Shown one piece after another: positions 8,756 through 20,492 of a DNA stretch of 35,588 bases. The notes under the pieces are model-generated. The model did no database searches. It saw nothing but the letters and a program-made list of their open reading frames with translations, and was not told the origin of the DNA. Location of the stretch: the NCBI RefSeq assembly GCF_021731785.1, contig NZ_JAKFWS010000086.1:1-35588 (forward strand), read 5' to 3'. Each line of letters starts with the position of its first letter. Position 1 is the stretch's first letter. The DNA is from Methylocystis sp. GTDB lineage: Bacteria; Pseudomonadota; Alphaproteobacteria; Rhizobiales; Beijerinckiaceae. The position numbers and the translations under genes were made by a program.

Positions 8756-10111
8756 TCATTCGAGGAACTCGCCAAAATAGCGAGTCGTGAAGCGCGATCT
8801 CGCCAGCCGTTTCGGTATTGCGATGTCGCCTTTTTCGAGCCACTGCGTCTGGATTGGCGAAACCCGCGCGCCGAGCGCATCAATCGCCAGCCTGTTGTAA
8901 CGCCGCGAAAAATCCTGCCATTGCGGCGCGCAGGGATCGCTGCAGAATGGATCGAACGAAAAGGAGACGCCGGGCCCGTCCGAATAGAGTCCGAAGGGCT
9001 TTTGGGCGCGAGGCGGTCGATTGACGAAATACGTCGCCCAGCCGCCTGGCGCGAACCCCGTCTCCGCCGCAAAGGCCTTGGTGAAATCATAACTCTCGGC
9101 GATCACCCGCTCGAGCTTGGAAATGTCGTGCTCATAGTATTGAAAGTCGAGCCGTTTCTCGTCCTTGCAAGGACGCCAATATTCGTTCACGAAATCGGCC
9201 CGTGAATAGAGGATTCCTTTCGGCTGCGGAGTCGCGACGCCGTCGAACCCGCGCTGGATCGCCAGCCGTTTCGCGATGCGGAATTCTTCGCATTCAGATT
9301 GGGGGAACGGCGCGAGGCTCCCGGAGCCAGCCGCGTAGCGTTGGTCATAAAAGCTGACAAGCTTGTCGAGAAAAACGATGGCGAGCAGCGCATCGCATTG
9401 TCCTCGCCTTTCGAGGAGGCTGCGCGCGAGTTGCTGCGGCGTCTCGTAAGTCTCGAGCGAAACATCGCTGCGGCAGAGCCGCGCCGGCCGCGTTTCAACG
9501 CAGCATTCGACGACTATGCCCATGAGGCCGAAGCTGCATTTGAACTCATAAAAATCCGCGCCGTCGGCGTGGTCGGAAATCGTTCGCAGCTCGCCCATGT
9601 CGTCGACATAGGTCAATTCGACGACATGGGCGGAGAAAAAGCCCGGCCCGTCAAGCGATGATTCTTTCGTGTCCCCCACCGCGACGGAGCCGACAGTCGC
9701 TTCGCCGATCTCAGCCTGAAAGGGAATCTCACGCTCGCGCTCTTTCAGCCACATGTTGAGCTTCTTCAAGCGGCAGCCTGCCTGCACGCGTATGACGTCA
9801 CGCCCGAGCGCATCGGTCTCGATCCCCAGAATTGAATCGAGCTTGCGCAGGCAGACAAGCGTTCCGCCGTCGTTCACGATTGCGTCGGTGACGGACAGCA
9901 TCGAACCGACGGGATTGACCGGCGTCGGAAAGCGTCGATGATTGCGCGCGATCGACTGTACGTCGGCATAGCTGATCGGCTCGACGTAGACGGCTGGCGT
10001 CGTGGCGCGATGTCCGCCCCAATTTGAATAGCGCCTTCCTTCGGCGATCAGTCCGTGAACGGGCGGCGCGTCGCTGTCTGGGCAAGAGTCCGGCGTGCAA
10101 GCAGGCGCCAT
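8756..10111 (-). CDS. FAD-binding oxidoreductase (PCMH / sugar-lactone oxidase-like)
   Basis: This 451-residue protein has an N-terminal PCMH-type FAD domain: YSNWGGHRATTP, PVGSMLSVTDAIVNDGGTLV and the GEATVGSVAVGDTKESS stretch, where family members contact the flavin. The C-terminal domain ends in RFTTRYFGEFLE, reminiscent of D-arabinono/L-gulono-lactone oxidases. It probably oxidises a sugar, lactone or alcohol with FAD; the substrate is unknown. No export signal is apparent. ATG 10111 follows GGAGA with seven-base spacing, so the longer frame to 10174 is not needed. It lies between the NTF2-like gene and the sigma factor on the same strand, suggesting a shared regulon. Confidence 0.8.
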   Translation of the reverse strand: MAPACTPDSCPDSDAPPVHGLIAEGRRYSNWGGHRATTPAVYVEPISYADVQSIARNHRRFPTPVNPVGSMLSVTDAIVNDGGTLVCLRKLDSILGIETDALGRDVIRVQAGCRLKKLNMWLKEREREIPFQAEIGEATVGSVAVGDTKESSLDGPGFFSAHVVELTYVDDMGELRTISDHADGADFYEFKCSFGLMGIVVECCVETRPARLCRSDVSLETYETPQQLARSLLERRGQCDALLAIVFLDKLVSFYDQRYAAGSGSLAPFPQSECEEFRIAKRLAIQRGFDGVATPQPKGILYSRADFVNEYWRPCKDEKRLDFQYYEHDISKLERVIAESYDFTKAFAAETGFAPGGWATYFVNRPPRAQKPFGLYSDGPGVSFSFDPFCSDPCAPQWQDFSRRYNRLAIDALGARVSPIQTQWLEKGDIAIPKRLARSRFTTRYFGEFLE

Positions 10112-10170
10112 TGGCCTATCTCCCATGCTGAATGAACAATGCGCCGGGGTGCGCCCGGCGTTTGAGCGGA

Positions 10171-10563
10171 TCACGCCGCGATGGCGTCAGCGATCGACTG
10201 CGTGTCGTAGAACTCGCGAAAGCGCAGCAGCTTGCCGTTCTTGAGCGTGAAGACATGCGCCCAATCGCTGTCGAAGACGCCGCCTTTCTTCACCCGCGCC
10301 TTGGTGCGGCCGAGCACGATCACCGTCTCGCCGGCCTCAAAGAATTCCTTCGGCTCAAAAGCTTCGAAATCGAGATTGTCCGCAAGCGCTTGGAAAAAGG
10401 ACGCCGCGCCGGCCACGCCGCCCCGACGGCCCCCCCAGGGAATGATCTTGGCGTCGCCGTTCGACAGCCACTCGATCGCGGGGTCGAGCGTGTCGAGAAT
10501 GGATTTGACGTCGCCGCGCCCAAAGGCCGCGTAAAGCGATTGGATCAATTGGGAATTGCTCAT
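10171..10563 (-). CDS. NTF2-like / SnoaL-like small protein
   Basis: This 130-residue protein has the cone-shaped NTF2/ketosteroid-isomerase fold signature: LIQSLYAAFGRGDVKSILDTL at the N-terminus, IEWLSNGD, and a C-terminal HVFTLKNGKLLRFREFYDT. Proteins of this group are either small enzymes acting on hydrophobic or carbonyl substrates or binding proteins. The activity cannot be told from sequence. ATG 10563 follows AGGAG at seven bases. It is first in the minus-strand run that continues with the FAD oxidase, the sigma factor and the anti-sigma factor. Confidence 0.85.
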   Translation of the reverse strand: MSNSQLIQSLYAAFGRGDVKSILDTLDPAIEWLSNGDAKIIPWGGRRGGVAGAASFFQALADNLDFEAFEPKEFFEAGETVIVLGRTKARVKKGGVFDSDWAHVFTLKNGKLLRFREFYDTQSIADAIAA

Positions 10564-10722
10564 CTTTATGCTCCTGTCTTCCGGCCGCAACGCGTCGCGC
10601 CCGATGAGGGTTACGCCACGCTTTGACGTTTGGATGCAGGCGGACGAGAATTTTTCCGGCGATTTCGAGCGTCGGCTCCATCCGATATCTGAAGGAGCGT
10701 CGAGTCATACGGACTCTGGCTA

Positions 10723-10865
10723 ATCCGTTCGCTTAGCCCTTGTCGTTCCCGGCGCGCCGAAGGTCCGACCGGGAATCCAGAGCCAATCCGAAAACGCTGA
10801 TCTTGCTCCGGATTCACGATCGCGCGCGTAGCGCGCGTCGGGAATGACAGACGAGCCGTTCAAAC
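10723..10865. repeat. three-hairpin intergenic repeat, copy 2
   Basis: Second copy of the element at 6368-6514, in the same orientation and fairly similar. It shares the ATCCGTTCGCTT start, the GACCGGGAATCCAGAGCC core, GATCGCGCGCGT, the TCGGGAATG arm and the CGTTCAAAC end. The middle hairpin is weaker in this copy. It fills most of the 308-base gap between the NTF2-like gene and the transglutaminase stop, ending seven bases before that stop. It may therefore act as a 3' structure for the transglutaminase transcript. Confidence 0.85.
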
Positions 10866-10871
10866 AGATTT

Positions 10872-11753
10872 TTAAATCGACGCTTCCTTCACATCGACGC
10901 TTACGTCCAAGTCCTGATTGCCGGCGCCGAGGATGACGCCGTCGATCGGCGAGACGTCCGCATAGTCGCGGCCGATCGCAATAGCGATATGATCATTTCC
11001 CACCGCCATGGCGTTCGTGGGATCAAGATCGAAGAACCCAAATTCGGGCCCGCACCAGACAGAGACCCACGCATGGGTCGAGTCGGCCCCTTCCAGTCGC
11101 GCCTGGCCAGGAGCCGCATAGGTTCGAAGATAGCCGCTGACATAGGACGCCGACAGGCCAAGGCCGCGCAACGCGGCGATCATGATATGCGCGAAATCCT
11201 GGCAGACTCCCCGGCGGCTTTCGAAGGCCTCGACGATGGGCGTCGCAATGTGCGTCGCATCCGGATCGTAGGCAAAATCGGCGTGGATGCGCTCCGTCAG
11301 TTCAATGACGCCTTCGAGGATGGGCCGTCCAGGCGAAAAGCTTTGTCGTGCGTAATGCGTCGCCGCGTCGAACAGCGGCGCATGGCGGCTCGCATAGATG
11401 TAATGGGCCGGAGAGGACGCAGCGAGGGAGTCTGACGCGTAGGCGGCGTTCCTCACGATCTCCCAAGCCGGCGTCAGCGCCGGCGCAGGCGGCGGCGTCC
11501 GTTCGACCGCGACGCGCGCCGTAAGAGCGATCTGCAACTTCGTGTGGGGCTTGACAATGCGCGCTTCGCAGACCCGGTTTCCGTGAAAGTCGATTCTTTC
11601 ATTGAGGATTTCAGCCGATGGCGACAGCTCGATACGATGGGACAATACCGTTTGGCCGCGATCGTTGCGCGGGATCAGGCGCATGGCGCAGCGCGCCGAA
11701 GCGACGGGCGCGTCATATTTGTAGGTCGTGCGATGGGCGATATCGTAGATCAC
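10872..11753 (-). CDS. transglutaminase-like family protein
   Basis: This 293-residue protein has an N-terminal beta domain ([20 protein letters not shown] is typical) and a transglutaminase-like core. The catalytic triad is present: C184 in GVCQDFAH, H227 in STHAWVSV and D244 in DLDPTN. Members act as cysteine peptidases or peptide amidases/cross-linkers. It starts with GTG, overlapping the stop of the ATP-grasp/alpha-E gene as GTGA, so it is translationally coupled as the third gene of the cluster. The likely job is to process or cleave the peptide or tag made by the neighbouring ligase; this is an inference from conserved gene neighbourhoods. No signal peptide is seen. Confidence 0.93.
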   Translation of the reverse strand: MIYDIAHRTTYKYDAPVASARCAMRLIPRNDRGQTVLSHRIELSPSAEILNERIDFHGNRVCEARIVKPHTKLQIALTARVAVERTPPPAPALTPAWEIVRNAAYASDSLAASSPAHYIYASRHAPLFDAATHYARQSFSPGRPILEGVIELTERIHADFAYDPDATHIATPIVEAFESRRGVCQDFAHIMIAALRGLGLSASYVSGYLRTYAAPGQARLEGADSTHAWVSVWCGPEFGFFDLDPTNAMAVGNDHIAIAIGRDYADVSPIDGVILGAGNQDLDVSVDVKEASI

Positions 11754-14263
11754 GCGATCCGTGACGGCTGAGAACTTGCCGGGCCTTCGGTGCCATGCGT
11801 GAAATAGCGCTCGGCGATCTTGTCGGCGAGCGACATCAGTCGCTGCTCAAACCCAAGAATGATCGCGGCGTCCAAACGGTGCGCATCCTCCGACTCGAGT
11901 TCTGCGCGCAACTTAACGGAGAGCCGTCGTGGCGGCTCCATGACGCCGTCATTGCGTAAAGTTGGCAGCGCGGCGAGATGTTCGTCGATGCGCATAGCCT
12001 GAAAAAGCACGGATCGGGGATTGAACGGATCGAGCATCGCCATATCGAGCACGGGGGTTAGCGCCGCGCCGGCGATGTAGCGGGAGCGATAGGTGATCTG
12101 CGAATCGAGGAGATCGAGCAATGCATCCAGGTTCTCGACGGTCGCCTCGCCGCCCGCGAGCTGCCGAGCAAAGCGGCAGGTGCCGATGGCGCGTTCGATC
12201 CTTCGGCCAAGATCGATGAAGCTCCAGCCGGCGACTCGATTGAAATTTTCGTCGATCAGTCCGGACAATGCCGCCAGCGTATGTAGCGAACGCTCGATGA
12301 TTTCGAGCGTTTCCGGCTCCGTAATGGCGCCCGCGCCGGCGCGCATCAGACGCATTTCGATGCGTCCGATAAGCTGCCAGACATCTTGGGAGAGGCGTTC
12401 GCGCACGATCGACGCCGCGCGTCTTGCATGGCGCACGACCGACAGCGCTGAACCGTAGGCGTCGGCGTCGGCGGCCGCCGCCAAGGCAATCTGCGTCGGA
12501 TTCATATCCGGCATGTCTTCCGGCGCCGCGCCCCAGGCGATCAGCAATCGCGCGAGCAGCTCGATCGACTGGCGCCCCTGGAGATCGATGTGCTGCGGCT
12601 GGCTCAGTCGCGCGGCCAACGTCCGCACGACGCGCAGCGTCGCTTCGGCGCGCTCGAAATAGCGGCCCATCCAGAAGAGATTGTCGGCGGCGCGGCTCGG
12701 CAGATTGCCGAGCGCGCGCACGATCGGCGGGTCCTCGTCGGATGGCAGCAGCGTCGACCATTTGATCGGACCGCTCGTCAATACCCAGACATCGCTCGAC
12801 TGCGCGCCGGCGTCCATCGAGACGGCGCGCACATGCGGCCGGTTGGAGATGCGGCAGAAGCCGCCAGGCATCACGGCCCATCCATTCGCCGTCGCGGCGG
12901 CGAACACCCTCAAGACGAATGGTCTCGGCGACAGCCGGCCATCGATCCAGGCGGGAGTCGTGGAGAACTTTGTCGGCTCCTGAGCGACATAGTCGACGCC
13001 GCGCTGATTTATGGCGTCGACCAGCCGAGCGCGCTCCTCGCCAGTGAGGGCATGACCGAGCGCCTCGCGCCGTTCGCCAAAACCGGGGAGCCGGTCGGCG
13101 AATGCGCCGCTGATCGCAAATTCGTTCAAGGAGTCGATAACCTTGTTGCGTTCCATTTCCCGGCCGCACCAGTAGGTGGCCATATTGGAAAGTTTGAGGC
13201 TCTCGCCGAGCACGCGTTTCGACAACTCCGGCATCAAGCTCATCAGCGCGCGCGACTCGACGACACCCGCGCCTGGCATGTTTGCGACGACGACTGCGCC
13301 TCTACGAATGGCGTCGAACATCCCGGCGACCCCAAGCCGCGACGAGGCGTTCTGCTCCAGCGGATCGCACCAGTCGGCGTCGACGCGACGCCAGATGACG
13401 TCGGCGCGCTTCAACCCGGCGATAGTGCGCACATGCAACTTGCCGTCGCTCACCACCAGATCTTCGCCTTCAACCAGGGTCAAGCCGAGATAGCGGGCGA
13501 GATGCACCTGTTCGGAATAGGTTTCGCTCCAAACGCCGGGCGTCAGCAGGCAGATGCGCGGATCGACGCGCTGCGCGACGCGGGAGATGCTCGCGCGGAA
13601 GTCTCGAAAGAACGGCGCCAGGCGCTCGACGTTCATATCTCGATACAGGCTGGGCAGCGCGCGCGACAGGACGAGCCGATTTTCCAGGGCGTAGCCGGCG
13701 CCAGAGGGCGCCTGCGCGCGATCGCCGAGCACGCGCCAATTTCCGTCCGGCCCTCGTCCGAGGTCGGCGGCGTAAAAGCGAAGCCAACGTCCGCCCGGCG
13801 GCGTCACTCCGCACATCGGCCGGATGAAGTTTTGCGAACCCGCTACGGCCGCGGCCAGAATGGCGCCTTCGGCGATCAGCCGCGCATCGCCATAGATGTC
13901 GTGCAGGATCTGATCGAGAAGCTCCGCGCGCTGGGCGACTCCCGCCGCGAGGTCGCGCCATTCCGACTCCGGTATCAGCAGCGGCAGACGCCCGAGCGGC
14001 CAACTGCGCTCCTTGGCTTCTCCATGGACCCGGTAGGAGATCCCCATGTCGTCGATGCGGCGGCCGGCTGCGGCGAAGCGTTGCTCCAGGCCGGCGTCGC
14101 CGAATGCGGCGAATGATTCGAGCAAGTGGCGCCAGTGCGCGTGCGGACGCCCATCGCGATCGATCAACTCGTCGGGCGCGTCGCGCGCTAACGCATAACC
14201 GGCGATCCAGCCCGCGACACGTTGCGAGGCCTCGTCGGTTTCGATGTCGCGCTCAGCGGACAA
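11750..14263 (-). CDS. circularly permuted ATP-grasp / alpha-E fusion protein
   Basis: This 837-residue fusion has a circularly permuted ATP-grasp domain (about residues 70-480, with [36 protein letters not shown] and [14 protein letters not shown]). It is followed by an all-helical alpha-E domain (about 520-825, beginning [20 protein letters not shown]). In many genomes these are two separate genes; here they are joined. Cp-ATP-grasp proteins are predicted amidoligases that form peptide bonds using ATP, and alpha-E is their constant partner of unknown role. The start is TTG 14263 inside the end of the upstream gene, with GGAG just upstream; a stop codon a few codons before excludes a longer start. 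Confidence 0.9.
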   Translation of the reverse strand: MSAERDIETDEASQRVAGWIAGYALARDAPDELIDRDGRPHAHWRHLLESFAAFGDAGLEQRFAAAGRRIDDMGISYRVHGEAKERSWPLGRLPLLIPESEWRDLAAGVAQRAELLDQILHDIYGDARLIAEGAILAAAVAGSQNFIRPMCGVTPPGGRWLRFYAADLGRGPDGNWRVLGDRAQAPSGAGYALENRLVLSRALPSLYRDMNVERLAPFFRDFRASISRVAQRVDPRICLLTPGVWSETYSEQVHLARYLGLTLVEGEDLVVSDGKLHVRTIAGLKRADVIWRRVDADWCDPLEQNASSRLGVAGMFDAIRRGAVVVANMPGAGVVESRALMSLMPELSKRVLGESLKLSNMATYWCGREMERNKVIDSLNEFAISGAFADRLPGFGERREALGHALTGEERARLVDAINQRGVDYVAQEPTKFSTTPAWIDGRLSPRPFVLRVFAAATANGWAVMPGGFCRISNRPHVRAVSMDAGAQSSDVWVLTSGPIKWSTLLPSDEDPPIVRALGNLPSRAADNLFWMGRYFERAEATLRVVRTLAARLSQPQHIDLQGRQSIELLARLLIAWGAAPEDMPDMNPTQIALAAAADADAYGSALSVVRHARRAASIVRERLSQDVWQLIGRIEMRLMRAGAGAITEPETLEIIERSLHTLAALSGLIDENFNRVAGWSFIDLGRRIERAIGTCRFARQLAGGEATVENLDALLDLLDSQITYRSRYIAGAALTPVLDMAMLDPFNPRSVLFQAMRIDEHLAALPTLRNDGVMEPPRRLSVKLRAELESEDAHRLDAAIILGFEQRLMSLADKIAERYFTHGTEGPASSQPSRIA

Positions 14264-17200
14264 TGCTTCTCCGAAGGTCCAACGTCAGCGGAAACTCCTG
14301 GCTTGGCTCCTCGCGCGGCGGATCCACCGGGCCAGGCGTATGTCCGTGATCCTCAAATCGCGCCAGCCGCCGCGCTTCGGCTTCGTTACTGTTGACCGGG
14401 AAGGCGTCGTAATTGCGGCCTCCTGGATGTGTCGCGTGATAGACGCAGCCGCCCAGCGAACGCCTGCTCCAGCAGTCGATCACGTCGAAGGTCAGCGGCG
14501 CATGGACCGCCAGCGTCGGATGCAGGCCGGAGGGCGGCTGCCAAGCCTTGAAGCGCACGCCAGCCACCGCCTCTCCAGGGGCGCCGGTGCCGGTCATCGG
14601 AACGCGACGTCCGTTGCAGGCGATGACGTGGCGGCCGGGAACGAGGCCCTTCGCCTTGACCTGCAGGCGCTCGAGCGAAGAGTCGACATAGCGCACCGCG
14701 CCGCCATTGCCGCTTTCCTCGCCCATCACATGCCAAGGTTCGAGCGCGCCGCGAATTTCGAGGTGAACGCCGCCATGTTCGACGCTGCCGGCCAGCGGGA
14801 AGCGAAACTCGCGCTGCGCTTCGAACCATTCCGGCTCGAAGGCGTAGCCGGCGCAGCGCAGATCATCGAGCACGCCAAGGAAATCCTGCCAGACGAAGTG
14901 CGGCAGCATGAATTTGTCGTGCAGCGCGGTTCCCCAGCGCACCAGATCGCCGTGCTGCGGCTCGCGCCAGAACCAAGCGACAAGCGCGCGAAGCAACAAT
15001 TGTTGCGCCAGACTCATGCGGGCGTCGGGAGGCATTTCGAAGGCGCGGAACTCCACCAGTCCGAGACGCCCGGTCGGTCCGTCGGGGGAAAAGAGCTTGT
15101 CGATGCAGATTTCGGCGCGATGGGTGTTGCCGGCGACATCGACCAGCAGATTGCGAAACAGCCGATCGACGAGCCACGGCGGCGCGTAGCCTTCGCCGGG
15201 CGACGGCACCTGAGCGAGCGCGATCTCCAGCTCATAAAGCGAATCGTGCCGCGCCTCGTCGACCCGCGGCGACTGGCTCGTCGGACCGATGAACAATCCG
15301 GAGAACAGATAGGACAGCGCGGGATGGCGCTGCCAATAGAGCACAAGGCTTTTCAACAGGTCAGGCCGGCGCAGGAAAGGAGAATCGGCCGGGGTCCCGC
15401 CGCCAAGCACGACGTGATTGCCGCCGCCTGAACCGATCTGCCGGCCGTCGATCATGAATTTCGCCGTCGTCAATCGGGCCTGCCGGGCTTCCTCATACAG
15501 CGCGGTCGTCGTCTCGACGGCCTGACGCCATGTGGCGGCCGGGTGAATATTGACCTCGACGACGCCCGGATCGGGCGTCACCTTGATCACCTCGAGGCGC
15601 GGATCGTCGGGCGGCGGATAGCCTTCGATATGGAGCTGCAGTCCCGTGGCTTTGGCGCTCTCCTCGACCGCCTCGAGCAGTTCGAGATAGTCCTCGAGCG
15701 TGGCGACAGGGGGCATGAATACGCAAAGACGGCCGTCGCGCGGCTCGATGGTGAAGGCGGTCCGCACGGCGCCTTCGACGATGGATTGTTCGTGCACGTC
15801 CTGACGCGCGTGTCCGCCGGCCGTCTGGCCGCCCACCTGAATGCGCCGAAAATGGCCGGGCTCCGGCAGCGGTTCGCGCGGGGCGAAGGGATCCTGCGGA
15901 TGAATGTAGGGAAATTCGTCTTCGGCCAGCTTGGGCAAAGACGCCACCGGCAGCCGTAGTCCGATCGGCGAGTCGCCCGGCGCCAGGAACAGCTTTCCGC
16001 GACGCAACGTCCACTTCTCGGACGTCCACCGCGACTGAGATTCCGCGCGCGCATTCCAGCGCTGGATCGGCAGGACAAAGCCCGTCGGTTTGCTCAGGCC
16101 GCGTTCGAAAACGCGCATCATCCGCGACCGTTCTTCCGCATCGTCGATCTTGGGATCGGAAGGGTCGACATTGATCGGAAGCGCGCCCTCCTTGACCATC
16201 CAATGCGCGGGATCCTCGTAAGCCGGAACGGCGTGTTCGGCGCCGACGCCTAGTCGCTCTGCGAGCGCATGGACGAAAACTTCGGCGTCGGCAGCGGTTG
16301 CGCCTTTCGCCTCCGCAATGTCGGCGATGAGTTGCGGCGCCGACCAAATCGGCTTGCCGTCGCGCCGCCAATAAAGCCCAAATGCCCAGCGCGGCAGGCT
16401 TTCGCCGGGATACCATTTGCCCTGGCCGTAATGCAGAAAGCCGTCTGGCGCGAAGCGCTCGCGCAGCCTGCGGATAAGATCGTCGGCCCGTTCGCGCTTG
16501 CAGGGCCCGGTCGCCGCCGTGTTCCACTCGGGGGATTCGAAATCATCGATCGAGACGAACGTCGGTTCGCCGCCCATGGTGAGGCGAACGTCCAGCGATT
16601 CAAGATCGGTGTCGACCTTTTCGCCCAGCGCATCGAGCCGGCGCCATGCATCATCTGAGAAGGGCGCGGTGATGCGCGGCGCCTCATTGATGCGATCGAC
16701 GCGCATCTCGAAACTGAAATCGACTTGAGCGGGCTCCACGAAGCCCGATAAAGGCGCCGCGGAGCGATAATGCGGCGCGCCGCAGAGCGGCAAATGACCT
16801 TCGCCGCAGAACAGTCCCGACGTCGCGTCGAGACCGATCCAACCGGCGCCGGGCAGGAAAACTTCCGTCCAGGCGTGCAGATCGGTGAAGTCGTGATCCG
16901 TTCCCTTCGGGCCTTCGATCGGATCAATGTCGGCCTTCAGCTGAATGAGATAGCCGGAGACGAAACGCGCCGCGAGACCAAGCTTGCGCAGGATCTGCAC
17001 GAGGAGCCAAGCGGAATCGCGGCAAGAACCCGACCCCAGCGCGAGCGTTTCTTCCGGCGCCTGGACGCCAGGCTCCATCCGGATGACGTAGCGAATGGCG
17101 TTGCTCAGTCGCGCGTTGAGCTCGACGAGAAAATTGATGGTGCGCGTTGTTTCCTTTGGCAGACTTTGGAGGAAGCCTTCCGTCAGCGGGCCGACGTCCT

Positions 17201-17561
17201 CTGGCTCGAGATAGGCCGCAAGCTCGATTTTCTGCTCCTCCGGATAAGCGAAGGGGAAGTCTTCGGCGTAGGGCTCGATAAAAAAATCGAAAGGATTGTA
17301 AACGGCGAGCTCCGCCAGCAAGTCGACTTCGATCTTGAATTCGTTCGCCTTCTCGGGGAACACCAGTCGCGCCAGCCAATTGCCGTGCGGGTCCTGCTGC
17401 CAGTTTATGAAGTGACCCGAAGGCGCGATCTTGAGCGAATAGCTGGAGACTTTCGTACGACAGTGGGGAGCGGGGCGCAGCCGAACGATCTGCGGGCCGA
17501 GTCCAACCGGACGGTCATATGTATAGTGGGTGACGTGATGAAGGGCGATCTGGATCGACAC
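14253..17561 (-). CDS. transglutaminase N-terminal domain fused to DUF2126
   Basis: This 1102-residue protein has a transglutaminase-like domain (about 1-290). The triad is C180 in [11 protein letters not shown]229 in DLHAWTEV and D245 in IGLDATSG. The long C-terminal DUF2126 region includes [51 protein letters not shown] and [14 protein letters not shown]2126 resembles a glutamine-synthetase-like amidoligase fold, so one chain may hold both ligase and peptidase activity; that assignment comes from family knowledge. The start is GTG 17561 with a weak ribosome site. It is first in a three-gene run and overlaps the next gene by 11 bases. Confidence 0.92.
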   Translation of the reverse strand: MSIQIALHHVTHYTYDRPVGLGPQIVRLRPAPHCRTKVSSYSLKIAPSGHFINWQQDPHGNWLARLVFPEKANEFKIEVDLLAELAVYNPFDFFIEPYAEDFPFAYPEEQKIELAAYLEPEDVGPLTEGFLQSLPKETTRTINFLVELNARLSNAIRYVIRMEPGVQAPEETLALGSGSCRDSAWLLVQILRKLGLAARFVSGYLIQLKADIDPIEGPKGTDHDFTDLHAWTEVFLPGAGWIGLDATSGLFCGEGHLPLCGAPHYRSAAPLSGFVEPAQVDFSFEMRVDRINEAPRITAPFSDDAWRRLDALGEKVDTDLESLDVRLTMGGEPTFVSIDDFESPEWNTAATGPCKRERADDLIRRLRERFAPDGFLHYGQGKWYPGESLPRWAFGLYWRRDGKPIWSAPQLIADIAEAKGATAADAEVFVHALAERLGVGAEHAVPAYEDPAHWMVKEGALPINVDPSDPKIDDAEERSRMMRVFERGLSKPTGFVLPIQRWNARAESQSRWTSEKWTLRRGKLFLAPGDSPIGLRLPVASLPKLAEDEFPYIHPQDPFAPREPLPEPGHFRRIQVGGQTAGGHARQDVHEQSIVEGAVRTAFTIEPRDGRLCVFMPPVATLEDYLELLEAVEESAKATGLQLHIEGYPPPDDPRLEVIKVTPDPGVVEVNIHPAATWRQAVETTTALYEEARQARLTTAKFMIDGRQIGSGGGNHVVLGGGTPADSPFLRRPDLLKSLVLYWQRHPALSYLFSGLFIGPTSQSPRVDEARHDSLYELEIALAQVPSPGEGYAPPWLVDRLFRNLLVDVAGNTHRAEICIDKLFSPDGPTGRLGLVEFRAFEMPPDARMSLAQQLLLRALVAWFWREPQHGDLVRWGTALHDKFMLPHFVWQDFLGVLDDLRCAGYAFEPEWFEAQREFRFPLAGSVEHGGVHLEIRGALEPWHVMGEESGNGGAVRYVDSSLERLQVKAKGLVPGRHVIACNGRRVPMTGTGAPGEAVAGVRFKAWQPPSGLHPTLAVHAPLTFDVIDCWSRRSLGGCVYHATHPGGRNYDAFPVNSNEAEARRLARFEDHGHTPGPVDPPREEPSQEFPLTLDLRRSIVR

Positions 17562-17839
17562 GTTAATCGGCGTCTCGTTTCAGCGCCATTCGCGCTCGGA
17601 GCGGCGCAAAGCCAGTATCGGAGTTTAGCGGTGCCGAGCCACAAGGAGTCAATCTGACGCGCTGCGAAAATCGCGGCTTTGTCCGAAATTGGGGCAATGA
17701 GCCTATCGGGTGGGTGCGTCTTGCGCAAAGCGCCGGCGCCGGAGGCGCTGCGCGGCGGAAGAGATTGGGCGTCCTCCGGACCAGGAACATTCCCCCTGCC
17801 GCGCAGTTAAGGCCGCAGGCGTGTCCGGAAAGATCCTCC

Positions 17840-18955
17840 ATGAAAGCCTTTCGCTGCCAGGTTTGCCGCCAGAGCATACTTTTTGAGAACACCAAATGCG
17901 AAAGTTGCGGGCACATGCTCGGCTATCTGCCGGGACATGGCGAGATGACCGCAGTCGAAGCCGTCGGTAATGGATGGCGCGCGCTGGCTGACGGGACTCG
18001 CGAATATCGGTTCTGCAAGAACTGGGAGCTGCACGGATGCAATTGGATGGTCGAAAAGGGAGGCTCTTCGGAGTATTGCCTTGCCTGCCGACACAATCGA
18101 ACTGTGCCCAATTTAACCGACGACAAGCGCCGCGCCGCTTGGCAGAAAATCGAAGCCGCGAAACGACGGCTGTTTTACAGCCTGATCAGATTAAATCTTC
18201 CGACGCCGACCGCTTCTGAGAATGACAGCGAACCGCTCGTCTTCGATTTTCTGGCGGAGGAGCCCTCGCAAAGCCCGGTACTAACCGGCCATGACTCTGG
18301 CTTGATTACGATCGCCTTGAAGGAAGCTGACGATCCTGTCCGCGAAAAAATGCGCCACGAAATGGGAGAGCCCTATCGCACCTTGCTCGGGCATTTCCGG
18401 CATGAGATCGGCCATTATTATTGGGACCGCATCGTGCCTCACTCGCGTCACCTCCGGCCGTTTCGAGAGCTCTTCGGAGACGAGCGCGAAGATTACACGA
18501 GCTCCCTGCAGAGACATTACGAAGAAGGGCCTCCAGCCGACTGGCGACAGAACCACATAAGCGCATACGCCTCATGCCATCCGTGGGAAGATTTTGCGGA
18601 AACCTTCGCGCATTATCTCCATATCGTCGAGACGCTCGAAACGGGCCGTAGCGCCGGGCTCGTGGTGCGACGCGACGACGGCTCTCCGGCTCGCGTCGAA
18701 TTCGATCCCTACAGCTATCCTGACGTCAACGAGATGATCGACAATTGGCTCGATATTTCGTTCGCATTGAATAACATCAATCGATCGATGGGTCAGCCGG
18801 ATATCTATCCCTTCGTGATCTCGCCGCTTGTGAAAGACAAACTGGGCTTTGTCCAAAATCTTCTCAAGGCGCATGCCCAGCTTGCCGCCCGAGATTGCGC
18901 GCGTCGGGCGAGGGATTCCGACTTCGTGACGCCTATCTGCCTGGGCGAAGCATGA
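17840..18955 (+). CDS. zinc-ribbon putative metallopeptidase (DUF2248/COG4307-like)
   Basis: This 371-residue protein begins with a zinc ribbon (C6-x2-C9, C20-x2-C23). A second cysteine set follows (C59, C67, C80, C83). The body contains HEIGHYYWD, an HExxH-like site with H188, E189 and H192, and ED residues in FGDEREDY and PWEDFAETFAHYLH that could supply the third ligand. It is a probable cytoplasmic zinc peptidase of an uncharacterised family. ATG 17840 follows GGAAAG with seven-base spacing. It diverges from the DUF2126/ATP-grasp/transglutaminase run and may share its promoter region, which suggests, but does not prove, a link to the same pathway. Confidence 0.85.
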   Translation: MKAFRCQVCRQSILFENTKCESCGHMLGYLPGHGEMTAVEAVGNGWRALADGTREYRFCKNWELHGCNWMVEKGGSSEYCLACRHNRTVPNLTDDKRRAAWQKIEAAKRRLFYSLIRLNLPTPTASENDSEPLVFDFLAEEPSQSPVLTGHDSGLITIALKEADDPVREKMRHEMGEPYRTLLGHFRHEIGHYYWDRIVPHSRHLRPFRELFGDEREDYTSSLQRHYEEGPPADWRQNHISAYASCHPWEDFAETFAHYLHIVETLETGRSAGLVVRRDDGSPARVEFDPYSYPDVNEMIDNWLDISFALNNINRSMGQPDIYPFVISPLVKDKLGFVQNLLKAHAQLAARDCARRARDSDFVTPICLGEA

Positions 18956-18968
18956 CACCCCGCCTTTT

Positions 18969-20321
<1,353 letters not shown>

Positions 20322-20492
20322 TCAGCCGCAAAAAGCTTCTGCGTCGGGCGCGCGCTCTCGCCACGACGATGCTGCGGCGCGGCGATGGCGCAATGAACTC
20401 CATTGACTGTCGGCGACCCCCGCCTATCCTTGAGCTTGATCGATTGAGCGGGCGTTCGCCGCCAAGCGCGACGGGGTCGGCGGGAGGTTGGA

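Noticed and set aside
8667-8843. N-terminal extension of the sigma factor frame to 8843
   Set aside because: It would overlap the end of the FAD oxidase gene, shows no sigma region, and ATG 8666 has a usable ribosome site just before region 2.
12590-15431. Two long plus-strand frames (508 and 395 codons) opposite the ATP-grasp/alpha-E and DUF2126 genes
   Set aside because: Both are shadows of well-supported minus-strand genes and contain no domain motif.
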